Origin: Talinum fruticosum | Lineage: Eukaryota; Streptophyta; Magnoliopsida; Caryophyllales; Talinaceae | DNA: 64,000 bases | Assembly: GCA_021018815.1 (NCBI GenBank) | Contig: JAITYX010000121.1 | Location: 310,001-374,000 of the forward strand | Direction of reading: 5' to 3' | Shown: positions 21,229 through 32,520 of the stretch, piece after piece | How positions within the stretch are numbered: position 1 is the stretch's first letter | Layout: each line of letters begins with the position of its first letter | The notes under the pieces: generated by a model | What the model was told of the DNA's origin: nothing | The model's input: only the letters and a program-made list of their open reading frames with translations | Database searches by the model: none | Translations under genes and position numbers: made by a program

Positions 21229-22662
21229 TGAAGGTTTACTCTTAGAGAGGTTAGGTCACCCTAGAAGGGGAGATGAATAGGGTGATTATAGATTTTAAGT
21301 AAAAACAAACTCTTTTTCCACAAAAGTGATTAGAAGTAGATTCTAAGTCTAGATTGAACTCGGAAAGATAGACGAACGAAGTACGTAGAAACCCTCCTAG
21401 GGCGAGAAAACCACGGACAATGCTAATTCAAGCACCAAGTCAAATCCACTAATTAAATCCTCAATTACAAAGGACTGACTCTAACCATAATTGCTCCCTT
21501 AGACAATTCCTGTACAAGTTTTTCCTAGGTTTAGAAGTTCCCTTATCCGATCTAGTACTTCCGACTAAGTTAACCCTTATAGTCGGGGACAAATAAGCTG
21601 AGTTATCCTTTATAGCTCAGTCAAGAGACTTATAAAGAAAGTAAGAAAAGAATATAAATGATTACAAGACTTTCTTTCCATCTCTGAAAGTAAGAATTAC
21701 AGATTTGGAGTGGTAACTAGAAGATTGAGTAAGAATGAGACCAACAATTGGTTCAATAACAATTTCGGCACCCTCCAAGTCTTGTGAGTTGGCATCTATT
21801 TGTAAGCATCCAGGCGGAATGACCGTTGAGTCTAGTTCCGGACTTGTGATTTTCACTAGTCTGTTATAACGGCTATTCCGAGTCACTCGAAAAGATCCAT
21901 TGGGATGTGAACGTTGTGCAACAACTGTTGGGTCCAAAAGATGGTCTAATCATCCGGGGGTGATTGAAAACTAAGGTGGAAAAAACAGTTAGACTCAAAA
22001 TTACAGTTTTCCAGTTTTGGAAACAAACAATCCTAACACGGTTTCTTAGCCTTGTCCGAAATAATTGTTTTTTGTCTGCTGGTGTTTAACAATTAGAAAC
22101 TAGTTGCTTTTGTACTTCAATAGTAGATTAGGCTTGATTAAACAACCTGCAAAAGAAAATCACATTGGTACTCAAAGTATAAAAATACTTTATTCCAAGA
22201 TTAGGCACAGGTAATAATTAAATCCGATTAATTAAGAACTTAATTATCTTTAGCCTAAAAGAGTGGAATTTTCGGAGTATAATATCCATTAAGTTAAGAT
22301 TCTATCTTGATTCAATCCTTAAATGATCAAGTTAGAAAGAATAAAATATCGGAACTCATGAATTTCATCCAACAAATAATTCTCTACAAATAGATCGACT
22401 TAAAACAAAGAATTAACAATGTGATTCATTTCAACTTAAAGCAAGAAGTGTTCAGAATAAATGACATAAAGAAATTATTTGTTCATGTTTTAGCTACGAG
22501 TGATGTTCGAGTGGATCAAAAGCACATATATGAGAGATATGCAATAACGTGCTTTACGAGTGGGTCAAAATACAATAAAAACTTAGATAGAAGTTTCTAT
22601 AAGGCTTAGAATGACATAGAATCAAAACCTAAGAGAGATAGAGAGTTATACCCGAGTTTTCA
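21229..22662 (-). repeat. LTR shared by elements D and F
   Basis: On the minus strand it begins TGAAAACTCGGGTATAAC (22662) and ends ACCTTCA (21229), 1434 bp, B subtype. On one side lies F's polypurine tract and env-like ORF, on the other D's PBS and gag, so a single LTR serves as 3' LTR of F and 5' LTR of D. Its TATA position (about 21795) reads TACAAATAG, a probable promoter loss. Confidence 0.85.
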
Positions 22663-23224
22663 ATCGCCCCTTTCTTACGAAAGGCATTCCATACTTAAGA
22701 GAGAAACTTGTCGGATGAATTAGTTCGGTTTTCATAACAATTCGATTAGAGCGTAAGAAGATCTTAATCAAAAGATACGATATTAATAAGTGCAGCTTAG
22801 ATCAAACAAGTAACGTAGAACATGTTTCTTGATATTAATCGGAGCAAAGAAGAAAATTAGTCGGAAGCGAGATATGTCAAGGAGTAAAGTCTCGGAGCTA
22901 AGTATGTTAAAGAGTCATATATTAAAGAGTCAAGTATCGAGCAATTAGAGTAAAAAAATATGTAACTCGAAACAGATATGCTTAGAAATTAAATTTTATT
23001 CATTGCTAGAGTTATATATACAAGAAACAAACAAACAACTAAACTCCGAAAAGGGAAAAGCTCCCCTAGACCAAACGTCTAAAATTTTCTATGTATTTCT
23101 CTCCCCTATGCATTATAGCAAAATACCACAAGGAGGAAGGAAAGATCAAGTAAGTACGGAAAGATGTTGAACATATGAGTAAAAAGAAAAGAAATATTAA
23201 GATTAAGAAGGAGGAGTATGTTGT
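22663..23224 (-). other. 3' UTR and polypurine tract of element F
   Basis: No coding content. Minus strand carries AAGTATGGAATGCCTTTCG followed by AAGAAAGGGGCGA at about 22676-22664, the same pre-LTR block as in A, C and E. Confidence 0.7.
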
Positions 23225-24822
23225 CTTGAGGTGGAGGAATGAGCGAGTGCACCTTAACCTATATGCTAGTATGGAAGTAGTGGAGCAAGGAGGCTGCAGA
23301 ATTGGCACATCGGGAAGTATTGATGTCATGGTTATGTGAACCAAAGGCATATCATCGTCGGCTTCTTCTTCTTCCTCAAAGACAGCTATAGGTCGGGCTT
23401 CGAGGTGAGAGCTTTTGACCGACCGAGCATCGCCAGCCTCTTCCGAGCCACTCTAAGCATGATGAGAAGAGATCAACTTAGGCTCTTTGCTGCCCCGATC
23501 CCCAGCCTAAGCAGCTTCTTCCCCTTTGTTTTCTTCTTTTTCTCTCCTTCTTTAATGTCTCCTTCTACTTTCTCTTCATCGCCTTCTTTCTCGGCTTCGA
23601 CCTCTTCCTTATCTTCAGCTGCCTTCTTAGATTCAACCGATGATGACTTAGCAGGGCTTTGGGACTGCTCGAAGTATCGGTGTTTTTGAGTCCTCGACTG
23701 CTTTGCACCTACGCTCATGGAGATGTCCGATCCGATCACGTTGTTGCTTGATTATTTCCTTAAGCTCGAAATCAATTCTTAGTTCTCACAAAGCCGAGAC
23801 CGAGCTTATTTTTACAGTGAGAACCAAGGTTGGAATAAAATTGTTGAACATTTTCAAATTTGATTGAAAATCCTCGGTCACGAAGCAAATGTGTTGGCTA
23901 TTTGTGCAAATAGCTCAATAGAAAGAGCAGAGTTGAGTAGTAGAAGGTCCAACAGGCAGTGATTGGGACCTTGGGAGTTGTCCGAGTCTCGGGAGGATTA
24001 GGAGGTAAATAAGACACGTGAATTTAGACACCAGGTTTGACTTCCCGGGATCCTAGCCCCGTAAGCTCATTCTTGCCCAAATAGACAGTAGGTTCCAAGC
24101 AAGCCATGGGGTCCGAGGGAAGAGGGACCTGAAACTACTTAAAAACAGCAGTCAAAAGTGCCCCAAAAGGAAAAGGAGGAGATTTCTTAAAACGAGTAGG
24201 CACGGTTGCTCGTTGCTCTAGAATTGAAGGAAAGAGGGCTACAAATAGAGAACTTTAAGAACCCTTGAGTTGGGGTTCTCCTTACAAGAATGATGAGTGA
24301 AGAAAGTTCTCATCGAACGAAGCACTGAAGTCTTGCTTCTTACTTCATCGAGTCACGGAAAAATTCTTTCCGGACTCGGGAACTTCTTTAGCAAACTTTT
24401 CAAAGAAGTTGTCTGCGACTTCATTTAAGGGAATAGGGTTGGAGTTAAGAAAAAGAGTCTTTACATCAACAATTTTATGAAGTAGAGCAAGGTTTATCCG
24501 CACGATCTTACCCTTAACAAGAGAGGTAATGACGCCTTTGTTGGCGATCATATTAGAATAGAATTCGGACAATAGGTCCGGATAAACGTATTCACAAAAG
24601 CAAAGATAGTTGTACACACCAGTTTTCTTGATCTGTTTCAATCAGGAGAAAGAGGTAGAGGGAAAGAATTTGTCTTCTAGACTGAAATGCTGAGCGACAA
24701 AGAATTTTCGAGTATCTAAGACAGGTTTTTTCTCTTACCTTATGAAATCTCATACTGAGTAACTTAGCTCTGGTCTCCTTAGTGGCCGAACCTCCTTCTT
24801 GAGCAGTCCCTCTCTTATCCAT
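23225..24822 (-). pseudogene. Envelope-like ORF of element F
   Basis: The ATG at 24822 opens MDKRGTAQEGGSATKETRAK. After a frameshift near 24660 comes the best preserved core: VYNYLCFCEYVYPDLLSEFY, LALLHKIVDVKTLFLNSNPI and EVADNFFEKFAKEVPESGKN (24641-24345). The middle part (24300-24000) matches the KENP and FPFG region of D and C at DNA level. The C-terminal part (23739-23473) is a Lys/Glu-rich, probably disordered segment. By analogy with A the protein would be about 530 residues. It has several frameshifts and no visible membrane segment. Confidence 0.72.
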
Positions 24823-25299
24823 GTTTGCAAAGAGATTAGAGAGTGAATGATCGAGAGTGAATAGAGAATAAAGAGATTCGAGAGAGAACACGAGTGAGAG
24901 AGAGAGAGAGAGAGAGAGTTTGAGAGCAAGAAGAGCAAGAGTGCGAGTAATAAATTAGTAAATTGACGAAAAGAAACTGAAGCTTTCTTCCAATGGCTAA
25001 TTTCTACTCACCTGTTCGTGTGACGAGAGAGAGAGAGAGAGAGAAGAAAAAGTTTTTGAAGACATTTATGAGATTCACAATTTAGCTAGAAATGATCTCG
25101 GAATTTTGATATCCATTTTGCTCATAGTCCGAGTTTGACTCGAGTAAATTTTCTCGTGTGACTAAGAACACTTAGAATACTAATAACGCATAGCTCGGTT
25201 TCACTCGAGTGAACTGATCCATTTGCTATTTATTCAAAGCATATACCATATAATCATGGAAAGATAAATCATGCAATAAATCTAATAATCATGCATTAA
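24823..25299 (-). other. pol-env spacer of element F
   Basis: CT-rich leader on the minus strand with GA/CT runs at 24896-24918 and 25026-25044. The TATA box seen in A and C is absent here; the region appears to carry a small deletion. The sequence TTAGCTAGAAATG near 25080 is the uninterrupted equivalent of the B insertion site in D. Confidence 0.55.
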
Positions 25300-26492
25300 C
25301 CATTCTAAGTTCATTCCTAAGAAAACAAAACTAATCCTCACTAAGAGGCTTAGTGAAAATGTCAACTAACTAAAACATAGTAGGAATAAATTCCAGCTCA
25401 ATATCACCTTTCTCGGAATGGTCTCTAATAAAGTGATACCTAACCTCCATATGCTTAGTTTTTAGTGCTTGAATTAGATTTTTAGAGTTGATAGTTGCAC
25501 TTTGATTGTCACACTTAATTGGGATTGAAGTGAATAATACTCGATGTCCTTCAAATGTCTGCTTGATCCATAGAATCCGAGCACACAAAGCTCCAACTGC
25601 AATGCAATTAGCCTTAGCCGTTGATAGAGCAACTGAGTTCTGTTTCTTTGAGTGCTAGGAGATGAGGGATTGACCCGGAAAACCATAGATTAAGATTCCG
25701 AGTCCTTACAAGATATCTAACAATTCTCTTCACCATAATGAGATGTGGTTCTTTTGGATTAGCTTGAAATCGTGCGCAAAGGCGGACATTGAACATGATA
25801 TCCGGCCTACTAGATGTGAGATTAAGTAGAGATCTAATCAAACCTCTATAGAGTTTCTAATCTATATCTTTACCTTTCTCGTCCGAGTCCATTTTCAAAC
25901 TACGACTCATAGGTGTTGCTTGTGTGCTTCACATCTTGTAACTTGTATTTCTTCAATAACTCCTTGGTGTACTTAGATTGATGGACATAGATGCCATCCT
26001 TGTCTTTTTTAATTTGCAGACTAAGAAAGAAATTGAGTTCTCCTAACATACTCATTTGGAACTCCAATCTCATCAACTCGGAAAACTCTTGGTATAGAGT
26101 TTCATTACTAGCTCCAAAGATAATATCATCAACATAAATTGGTCCGATAAGAAAATCACTCCCCTTGGATTTTAGGAAAAGAGTTTTGTTAATCTAACCT
26201 CTTTTGAAATCATTTTCAACCATGAAACTGCTTAGTATTTCATACCAAGCTCCGGGAGCTTGTTTAAGACGATATAAAGACTTTTTCAACTTGAAAACAT
26301 GATTTGGAAATTCGAGTGTTTTCAAATCCAGGGGTTACTCAACATATACTTGTTCTTGAATAAAACCATTGAGACATGCACATTTGACATCCATTTCATA
26401 AATCTTGATATTCATGTTTGATGCAAATGCTAAAACAATTTCGATTGCCTCAATCCTAACAACACGTGCAAAGGTTTCCCCACAATCAATTC
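25300..26492 (-). pseudogene. pol: Pol of element F, part 1: RT C-terminal part and RNase H
   Basis: RNase H is recognisable at 25588-25380 (ILWIKQTF, IKCDNQSATI, RYHFIRDHSEKGDIELEFIP). RT is seen from 26492 with an ARVVRIEAI-type segment, the DVKCA(C)LNG region near 26390 and a YVDD-region equivalent near 26130. A deletion of about 50 bp near 25678 removes part of the sequence before RNase H compared with A. The frame stops abruptly at 26492 where the LTR of element E starts. Confidence 0.78.
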
Positions 26493-28192
26493 CGAAGGTT
26501 TGCTCTTGGAGAAGTTAAGTCACCCTAGAGGGGGTGAATAGGGTGATTGAAGATTTTTCAGAAAATCAAACTCTTTTTCCACGGAACCGATTAAGAAGCA
26601 AATTCGAGTCCGGATTGGACTCGGAAAAGTGTAAACTCGGACATACGTGGAAACCCTCCCGGGGCGGAAAACCACGAACAAGTGTCAATCCGGACACCAT
26701 GTCAAATCCACTAATTGAATCCTCAATTACAATGAATATGACTACCCAGATTTGTTCCCAAACAAATCTATTACAATTTTCCGAGGCTCGAATTTACCTT
26801 ATCCGACTAACCTAGTACTTCCAAATTGAAGTTACCTTATCAACTTGGGGTCCTCCAATTTTTCCTAAGGTTAGAAGTTCCCTTATCTAACCTGGTACTT
26901 CCAAACTGAGGTAACCTTTACAGTTTGGGACAACTGAGTTGAGGTAACCTTTACAACTCAGTCGAAAGAAAGAGTAGAAGAGTAGTAAGAATTGCAATAC
27001 AACCGACTCGAAAAATACAGCTCAGAATATTAGAATTACGGTTTCGGAGTTGTATGCTAGAGAAGATGTTCAATATGGTCTCTCTCTTTTTTCATTCGTC
27101 TGTTGAAATCTTGTGCTAAGGCTTCTATAAATAGTCCGCCTCGAACGAGATAGTCGTTAAGCCTCCAATGTCTTTCTATTGAAGCTGTCTAAGTCAACTA
27201 GCCGTTGTAACGGATAGTCCGCCACTCGCATTTCTGGACCACCTAGAAATAGCCGTTGTGCCTTGGTTCTAGCTTCCAACAACTCTTTTTCCAACTTTTG
27301 TAAACTGAAAAAGAAGAACGAAAAGACCGTTAGACTCGTAAATAAAATATTACCCAAAACAAGAATGTGACAAGGTCGTTAGTAAGTTCCGAGCTTTTCT
27401 AGAAATTCCAGCTTTTTGTCTAGCAGTGCTTTAACGGTCAGAAGCCTTTTGTTTTTGCTTTTTCTTCAGATAATTGACATTAGAAAAACCTGCAAAAACA
27501 TTAAGCACAATGGTTCTCAAAGTATAAATACACTTTGGTCCATAATTAGATAACGATTAGTCTAAATAAAGCATTTAATGACTAATTACCTTAATCAATT
27601 AATCTGGAATACTTGAAGTTTAATATTAAATATACTCAGATTCCAGATATGCCAAAACTCATAAATAAATTATTCAATCTTAATAGGCACAAGAGTTATA
27701 TAGACATTTCAAAATTATGCATGATTAAACAAATAATAGCGTAGGCAAACTAAATGTCCGAGTCCGACTTAGTGGGTCGGAATCTAAGTTTTGAGTGGGT
27801 CGGTTAGAATCTGGTTCCGAGAGGGTCGGATCTGAGTCCGAGTTCTGAGTGGGTAAGAATCTAGTTATGAGTGGGTCGGATCTAAGTCCGAGCTTTGAGT
27901 GGGTCGGAATCCGAGTTCGAGTAGGTCGGACTTACTCGGTCTTTCATAACTAACTCGGATTCTACTTTCTAAGTCTAAGTCCGACTTAGTGGGTCAAACT
28001 TAGTCGGATAATCTTAATATGCTTAAGGCTGAGTTCAATCAAGAATAAGTCATATTGAAATGATGAATTATAAAGCATATGACTTAGTTAAATGAATATC
28101 TTTTAGGATGCTTTTTGCTTTGTCCTAAATTTAGATGAATGCATGAAATCAAAATACATTCAAGGGTTTAGTCATTGATAGCTGAGTCTTCA
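26493..28192 (-). repeat. Element E 3' LTR
   Basis: Minus strand starts TGAAGACTCAGC at 28192 and ends near 26493 with AACCTTCG. It contains the CACCCTATTCACCCCCTC block near 26535. It is about 1.7 kb, longer than the other LTRs because of a minisatellite in its outer part. The TATA equivalent at about 27125-27133 reads CTATTTATA. Confidence 0.83.
27760..28010 (-). repeat. Minisatellite in the U3 region of the element E LTR
   Basis: About nine imperfect units of 20-30 bp built around GAGTGGGTCGGAATCTAAGT on the plus strand. Units differ in length. The other LTRs in the window lack it, and the truncated E 5' LTR does not reach this region. Confidence 0.75.
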
Positions 28193-28636
28193 ATCTCCCC
28201 TTTTGATGAAAGGCATTCAACTAAATAATGACTCAAAGAAATTCATCATAATTATCGAACATAATTAAAATGACACGAGGAGCATTTTTAATTTGAAAAC
28301 CATTTCAAAATTCGCTCCCCTAAACCATTGAACTCCCCTAAGCAGATGAATCTACAAAGTTCATTATTCTCTCCCCTAATGCATTTCATCAAAAATAAAC
28401 AAGGAGAGAACGAGATTTTGAACAGAAGAAATATAGATACCAATTGAATGTAATGATAAGTAAGGTCAATCGTACCTTAGTTGATGTCCGGAATGATATT
28501 ATCAAGGAGATGACTAGACTTTTACCTGAGTGCTTTTCCAAATCTCCGACTTACCAAGTTAAAGTTCTTAGCACTCTCCGAGGGTCAAACTCGAGTCTTC
28601 CTTTGCTTTGTAGTGTACCTGCAAAAAGAAAACAAA
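28193..28636 (-). other. Segment between gag stop and LTR of element E, with polypurine tract
   Basis: The polypurine tract lies at about 28204-28194 (TCAAAAGGGGAGA on the minus strand), preceded by the usual TGAATGCCTTTCA block. From 28240 to 28610 I recognise no pol or env-like sequence. The gag-pol junction sequence TTTTTGCAGGTACACTACAA continues for a few bases past the gag stop before similarity to other elements ends. Confidence 0.6.
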
Positions 28637-30432
28637 CTAACCCTTCTTGCTTCCTCTAACGAGTCCCAGTAACTATTCTTAATGAGGTTAGTTTTGGAGG
28701 AAGGGCACTTTTGGAACCCAAATTTGAATAATTTTTGGAAGGGTCTAATTCGAGTCTTCCTTTTGAAAACCGAGTTTCAGGTTTGTTAAAATCTTTTCTT
28801 TTGTAAAAAGTCCGAGCAGACTTCTCTTGATAAACCTTTCGAGCTCAGTTCTCTTTCTCACTATGTGAGTTGAACTGGACTCGAATTTTTGAAAAGATTT
28901 TTCGAGAATCCTTCTTGAAAGGAACTTTATAGGAGTTATCCTCTTTTCAGAATTAAACCCAAACCTTCTTTTCGAAAAGAAACACACTGAGAACCAAGAA
29001 GGAGATCAAGGTTTTTCTGACCTTGAGTGAGTTCTAAAATCAACTTTTGAGACTCATCCAGCTTTTTCTTTAAAAGCTCATTCTCGAATCTAAGGCACTC
29101 GGACTCGGTCTCATGATCATGTGAGCTAGTCTCAAGTACCTTTAAATTGAGTCTCAGCTTTTCTATATCATTTTTCAAAAAAATTTTCTCAGTTTTAAGA
29201 GACTCAAGTTTTTCTTGAAAGAGGGAAGAATCGAGTTAGACTTTTCTTCTAAAGAAAAGATGTACTTTGCAAGATCTATCTTAGAAAATGTAAGATAGTA
29301 ATTGATTACCTCTTGAGGATCATTTTCCTCAACATCGGATGAGTATTGTTCCGATCGGTTTCGTGTCCGAGTCGAGTCATTGCTATTAGACACTTGGATT
29401 CATCCTCTATGTCCGAGTCGGATGAGTCTCCTTCTTCTTCGACTCATCCTTACTATAAGTAATGGTATTCTTCTTTTTGTATTCTCTCTTCTTTTCTGGG
29501 CAATATTTGATGGTGTGTTGCTTGCTACCACACTTAAAACACTCGGAATAATTAGTAGAAAAAGAATTGAGAGGATGAGAGAGTTTACTTTTTCTTTCTC
29601 GTCTGAGGACTTCAAATCTAGGCTTCTTTTTAATATCCGATGCTTCATCATCTTCTTGAAGCCATTTGCAATTTGCTCTATTGGGTCCTCTTTTGAGTCC
29701 GAACTACTTGAACTTTGTTCAGCTTCTTCCGAGGCTTTTAATGCAATGTTCCTTCTTGGGTTGTACTCACAATCCTCTTCTTGGAGATGTAACTCATGGG
29801 TCGAAGTTTTCCTATGAGCTCATCTAACTTCGGCTTGCTAAGGTCCTATGCTTCTTCTATTGTAGTCACCTTTGGACCCCATTTCTTCTTTGGTAGGCTC
29901 CTCGAAGTTTTCTAACAACTTCTTCATTAGGCATCTTATTACCGAGAGATTTGAGATTATTAACAATCTCTCGTGAATCGGATATACATCTCGGTGATGC
30001 TCTCAGCTTCTTCCATTTTGAATAGCTCATGCTTGTGGAGGTATTGGCTGATCTTAGTTTGTCTCACTTGGCTTGTTCCTTCATATGTTGTCACCAAGGT
30101 GTCCCACACCTCCTTAGCTATGTCACAAGCCGAGACTCTATTGTACTCCAAAGCATCTATGGCATATAGAAGGGTGTTCATAGCTCGAAGTTCCTCCCGT
30201 ACCTTTCCTTCTTTTCAATGGTGTATTCTGACTTTAGTTTTCCCACTGTTCGGTCACCTTCTTGCTTTGTGGGAATATAGTTTCCCTCGGTGATGACCTT
30301 CTACACTTGTTCATCAAGATCTTGGATGAAGCATTACATCGGCTTTTTCCAAAGTGCAAAGTTTGAGCCTTTGAACTTGGGTGGCCCAAAAGAGATCTTC
30401 CTTCATCGAATTCTCCAGATACGACGAGCCAT
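28637..30432 (-). pseudogene. gag: Gag of element E
   Basis: Starts MARR at 30432, frameshifting at once into the usual N-terminus. The capsid segment 30181-29960 is well preserved (LEYNRVSACDIAKEVWDTLV, then QYLHKHELFKMEEAESITEM). The zinc knuckle near 29545-29504 is intact (CFKCGSKQHTIKYC). A coiled-coil-like tail with heptad-spaced Leu and Ile lies at 29178-28990 (ENELLKKKLDESQKLILELT). The ORF ends with GSKKG and TAG at 28639-28637, the same stop position as in A and C. With pol absent, E would have depended on other elements. Confidence 0.83.
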
Positions 30433-30474
30433 GATCTTTAAACCTTTGGATGGTGAGATCCTCTTGAAAGGCTA

Positions 30475-30487
30475 GTCTCTGATACCA
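30475..30487 (-). promoter_or_regulatory. Primer-binding site of element E
   Basis: Minus strand reads TGGTATCAGAGAC directly after the LTR end, an 11-base match to the initiator-tRNA-Met site. Confidence 0.75.
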
Positions 30488-30489
30488 AT

Positions 30490-31206
30490 TGAAAGTTGTC
30501 TCTTGGAGATGTTAAGTCACCTTAGAGGGGGTGAATAGGGTGATTGAAGATTTTTCAGAAAATCAAACTCTTTTTGCACGTAACCGATTAAGAAGCAAAT
30601 TCGATTCTAGATTGGACTCGAAAAGTGTAAACTCGGATATACATGGAAACCCTCCTGGGCGAGAAAACCACGGACAGGTGTCAATCTAGACACCAAGTCA
30701 AATCCACTAATTGAATCCTGAATTACAATGAATATGACTACCCACATTTGTTCCCAAACAAATCTATTACAATTTTCCCAGGCTTAGAATTTACCTTATC
30801 CGATCGACCTAATACTTCCAAGTGGAAGTTACCTTATCAACTTGGGATCTTCCAATTTTTCCCAAGGTTAGAAGTTCCCTTATCTAACCTGGTACTTCCA
30901 AACTGAGGTAACCTTTAGAGTTTGAGATAACCGAGTTAAAGTAACCATTACAACTCGGTCGGAAAGAAAGAGTAGAAGAGTAGTAAGAATTGCAATACAA
31001 CCGACTCGGAAAAATACAACTCGGAATATTAGAATTACAATTTGGGAGTTTTATGCTAGAGAAGATGTTCAATATGGTCTCTCTCTTTTTTCATTCGTCT
31101 CGTTGAAATCTTATGCTAAGGCTTCTATAAATAGTCCGCCTTGAACAGATAGTCGTTGAGCCTCCAACGTCTTTCTATTGAAGTCGTCTCGAGTCAACTA
31201 GCCGTT
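30490..31206 (-). repeat. Element E 5' LTR, inner 717 bp only
   Basis: Near-identical to 26493-27210 of the E 3' LTR. It breaks off after ACTAGCCGTT and runs directly into RT sequence of element F. Confidence 0.82.
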
Positions 31207-32520
31207 TTGGGTCCTATTACTCGGGTGGTTAGAAGGTCGCTTGGTCAAAGTCCAACTTGGTTTGTTTGAAATTGATTAAGCTCTTCTTGCATGGTCTCTA
31301 CCCATTCAGGTTCATTTAGGGGCTCTAGTGCATTCTTAGGTTCCGTTAATGACATGAACGTACAAAATGCACGCAGATTATGCAAAGAAGATCGAGTTCT
31401 TACCCTACTATTGATATCAAAAAGTATGTTCCCAAGTGGGTGACAAGATGCATATTTGAAAGCTTTACCTGTCCTCTTATTTACTAGGTTTGTTGGTTGA
31501 ATAGGCTGATCTTTAGTTGATTGTTCTTGCTTAGCCTCTACATTGGCTTGTTCTTCGGCATTCCGAGCTAGTCTTGATTTTGATCATTTTGAGTCACGGT
31601 ATTCCGAGCTGGCTCTTGATTTTGATCATCTTGAGTCACACCATTCTGAGTTGGCTTCTTTCCCTTGTACAGCTCATAGGGTTTCTTCTTCGGAATGGTT
31701 CTTATGAGGCATCCGTTAAGTGTATAGTTTGCTTTGTGTTGATTGTCTCAGCCCATAAATAGTAAGGTAGATCATTTTCTATCACCATGGTCCTTCCTAT
31801 TTCTTCAAGAGTTCTATTCTTTCTCTCCACTACTCCATTTTGTTAAGGAGTTCTTGGTCCAGAGCAATTGTGGGAGATGTCATTCTTGTCACACAAATCT
31901 GCATACTTTGAGTAGTCAAACTCTTTTCCTTGATCGGCTCAAATCCTTCGATCCGAGTCCGAGACTCCACTTGAATTTTCCTGCATATCTTAATGAAATC
32001 TTTGAAGGCTTCATTCTTGTTCATCGGAAAACATACCTAGGTAAATCGTGAATAATCATAAAAAATGACAAGCACATAATATTTACCTCTAAAAATTTTC
32101 AAAGGAATTTCACCACACAAATGCATATGCACTAACTCAACCACTTTGGATATAGATACAGTTTTGAGTGGTTTGAAACATATTTGACTTGCTTTCCTTT
32201 CGTGCATGCTTCACAGATTTTATCTTTCTTAAATGCATAGTTAGGTAAACCCCTAACTAATTCGTGAGATTTCTTGATAGTATGCATGATACGACCTAGT
32301 TTACGATGCCATGTCCATAAATCATCATTCACAGAGGCTTTTAAGCAAGATAAATTCGACTAGAATCGAAGGAGGTGTAGTATAGGTATTACCTTAGCTC
32401 GGACACTGAGGAGCTTTGTCTCTTTGGTGACTTCATCGAAATGTACCAATTGGTCCGAGTGAACCTTACGTGTTGGCCTTTGTCATATGGCTGAGAAATG
32501 CTAAGGAGATTGTACTTAAG
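31207..32520 (-). pseudogene. pol: Pol of element F, part 2: RT start, integrase, pre-integrase
   Basis: From 32520 leftwards: the YNLLSISQ segment, GAG-pre-integrase (DLWTWHRKLG, then LVRGLPNYAFKKDKICEACT, 32332-32150), integrase core pieces (32120-31650) with NKNEAFKDF, and the start of RT (31340-31207). A deletion near 31655 removes a large part of the integrase C-terminus compared with A. The element is cut at 32520, before the protease. Confidence 0.8.

Larger units (their letters stand above)
1..22662 (-). mobile_element. Element D: Sirevirus-type Ty1/copia retrotransposon, 3' LTR outside window
   Basis: Read on the minus strand the order is LTR (22662-21229), PBS, gag, protease, integrase, RT, RNase H and then an envelope-like ORF running off the left edge. 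Integrase before RT defines Ty1/copia. A PBS matching initiator-tRNA-Met, a CCHC gag with a coiled-coil tail, and an extra ORF after pol together point to the Sirevirus (Maximus/SIRE) lineage. The element is split by element B at 1902-15695; GCTAG is duplicated on both sides of B. All frames are broken, so this is a dead copy. Its LTR is shared with element F. Confidence 0.85.
26493..31206 (-). mobile_element. Element E: gag-only Sirevirus derivative inserted in F
   Basis: Minus strand: truncated 5' LTR (31206-30490), PBS, gag (30432-28637), a 440-bp non-pol segment, polypurine tract and complete 3' LTR (28192-26493). No protease, integrase, RT or env sequence is present. The outer part of the 5' LTR and about 90 bp of F's RT are deleted at the 31206/31207 junction, so no target-site duplication can be seen. 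Confidence 0.82.
22663..32520 (-). mobile_element. Element F: partial Sirevirus (pol 3' half, env-like ORF, PPT)
   Basis: Minus strand: fragmentary pol (32520-31207 and 26492-25300), spacer, env-like ORF (24822-23225), 3' UTR and polypurine tract, then the LTR shared with D. Element E interrupts it within RT. The upstream part (protease, gag, 5' LTR) is missing: at 32520 the pre-integrase region stops and the Tat LTR begins. Confidence 0.8.
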
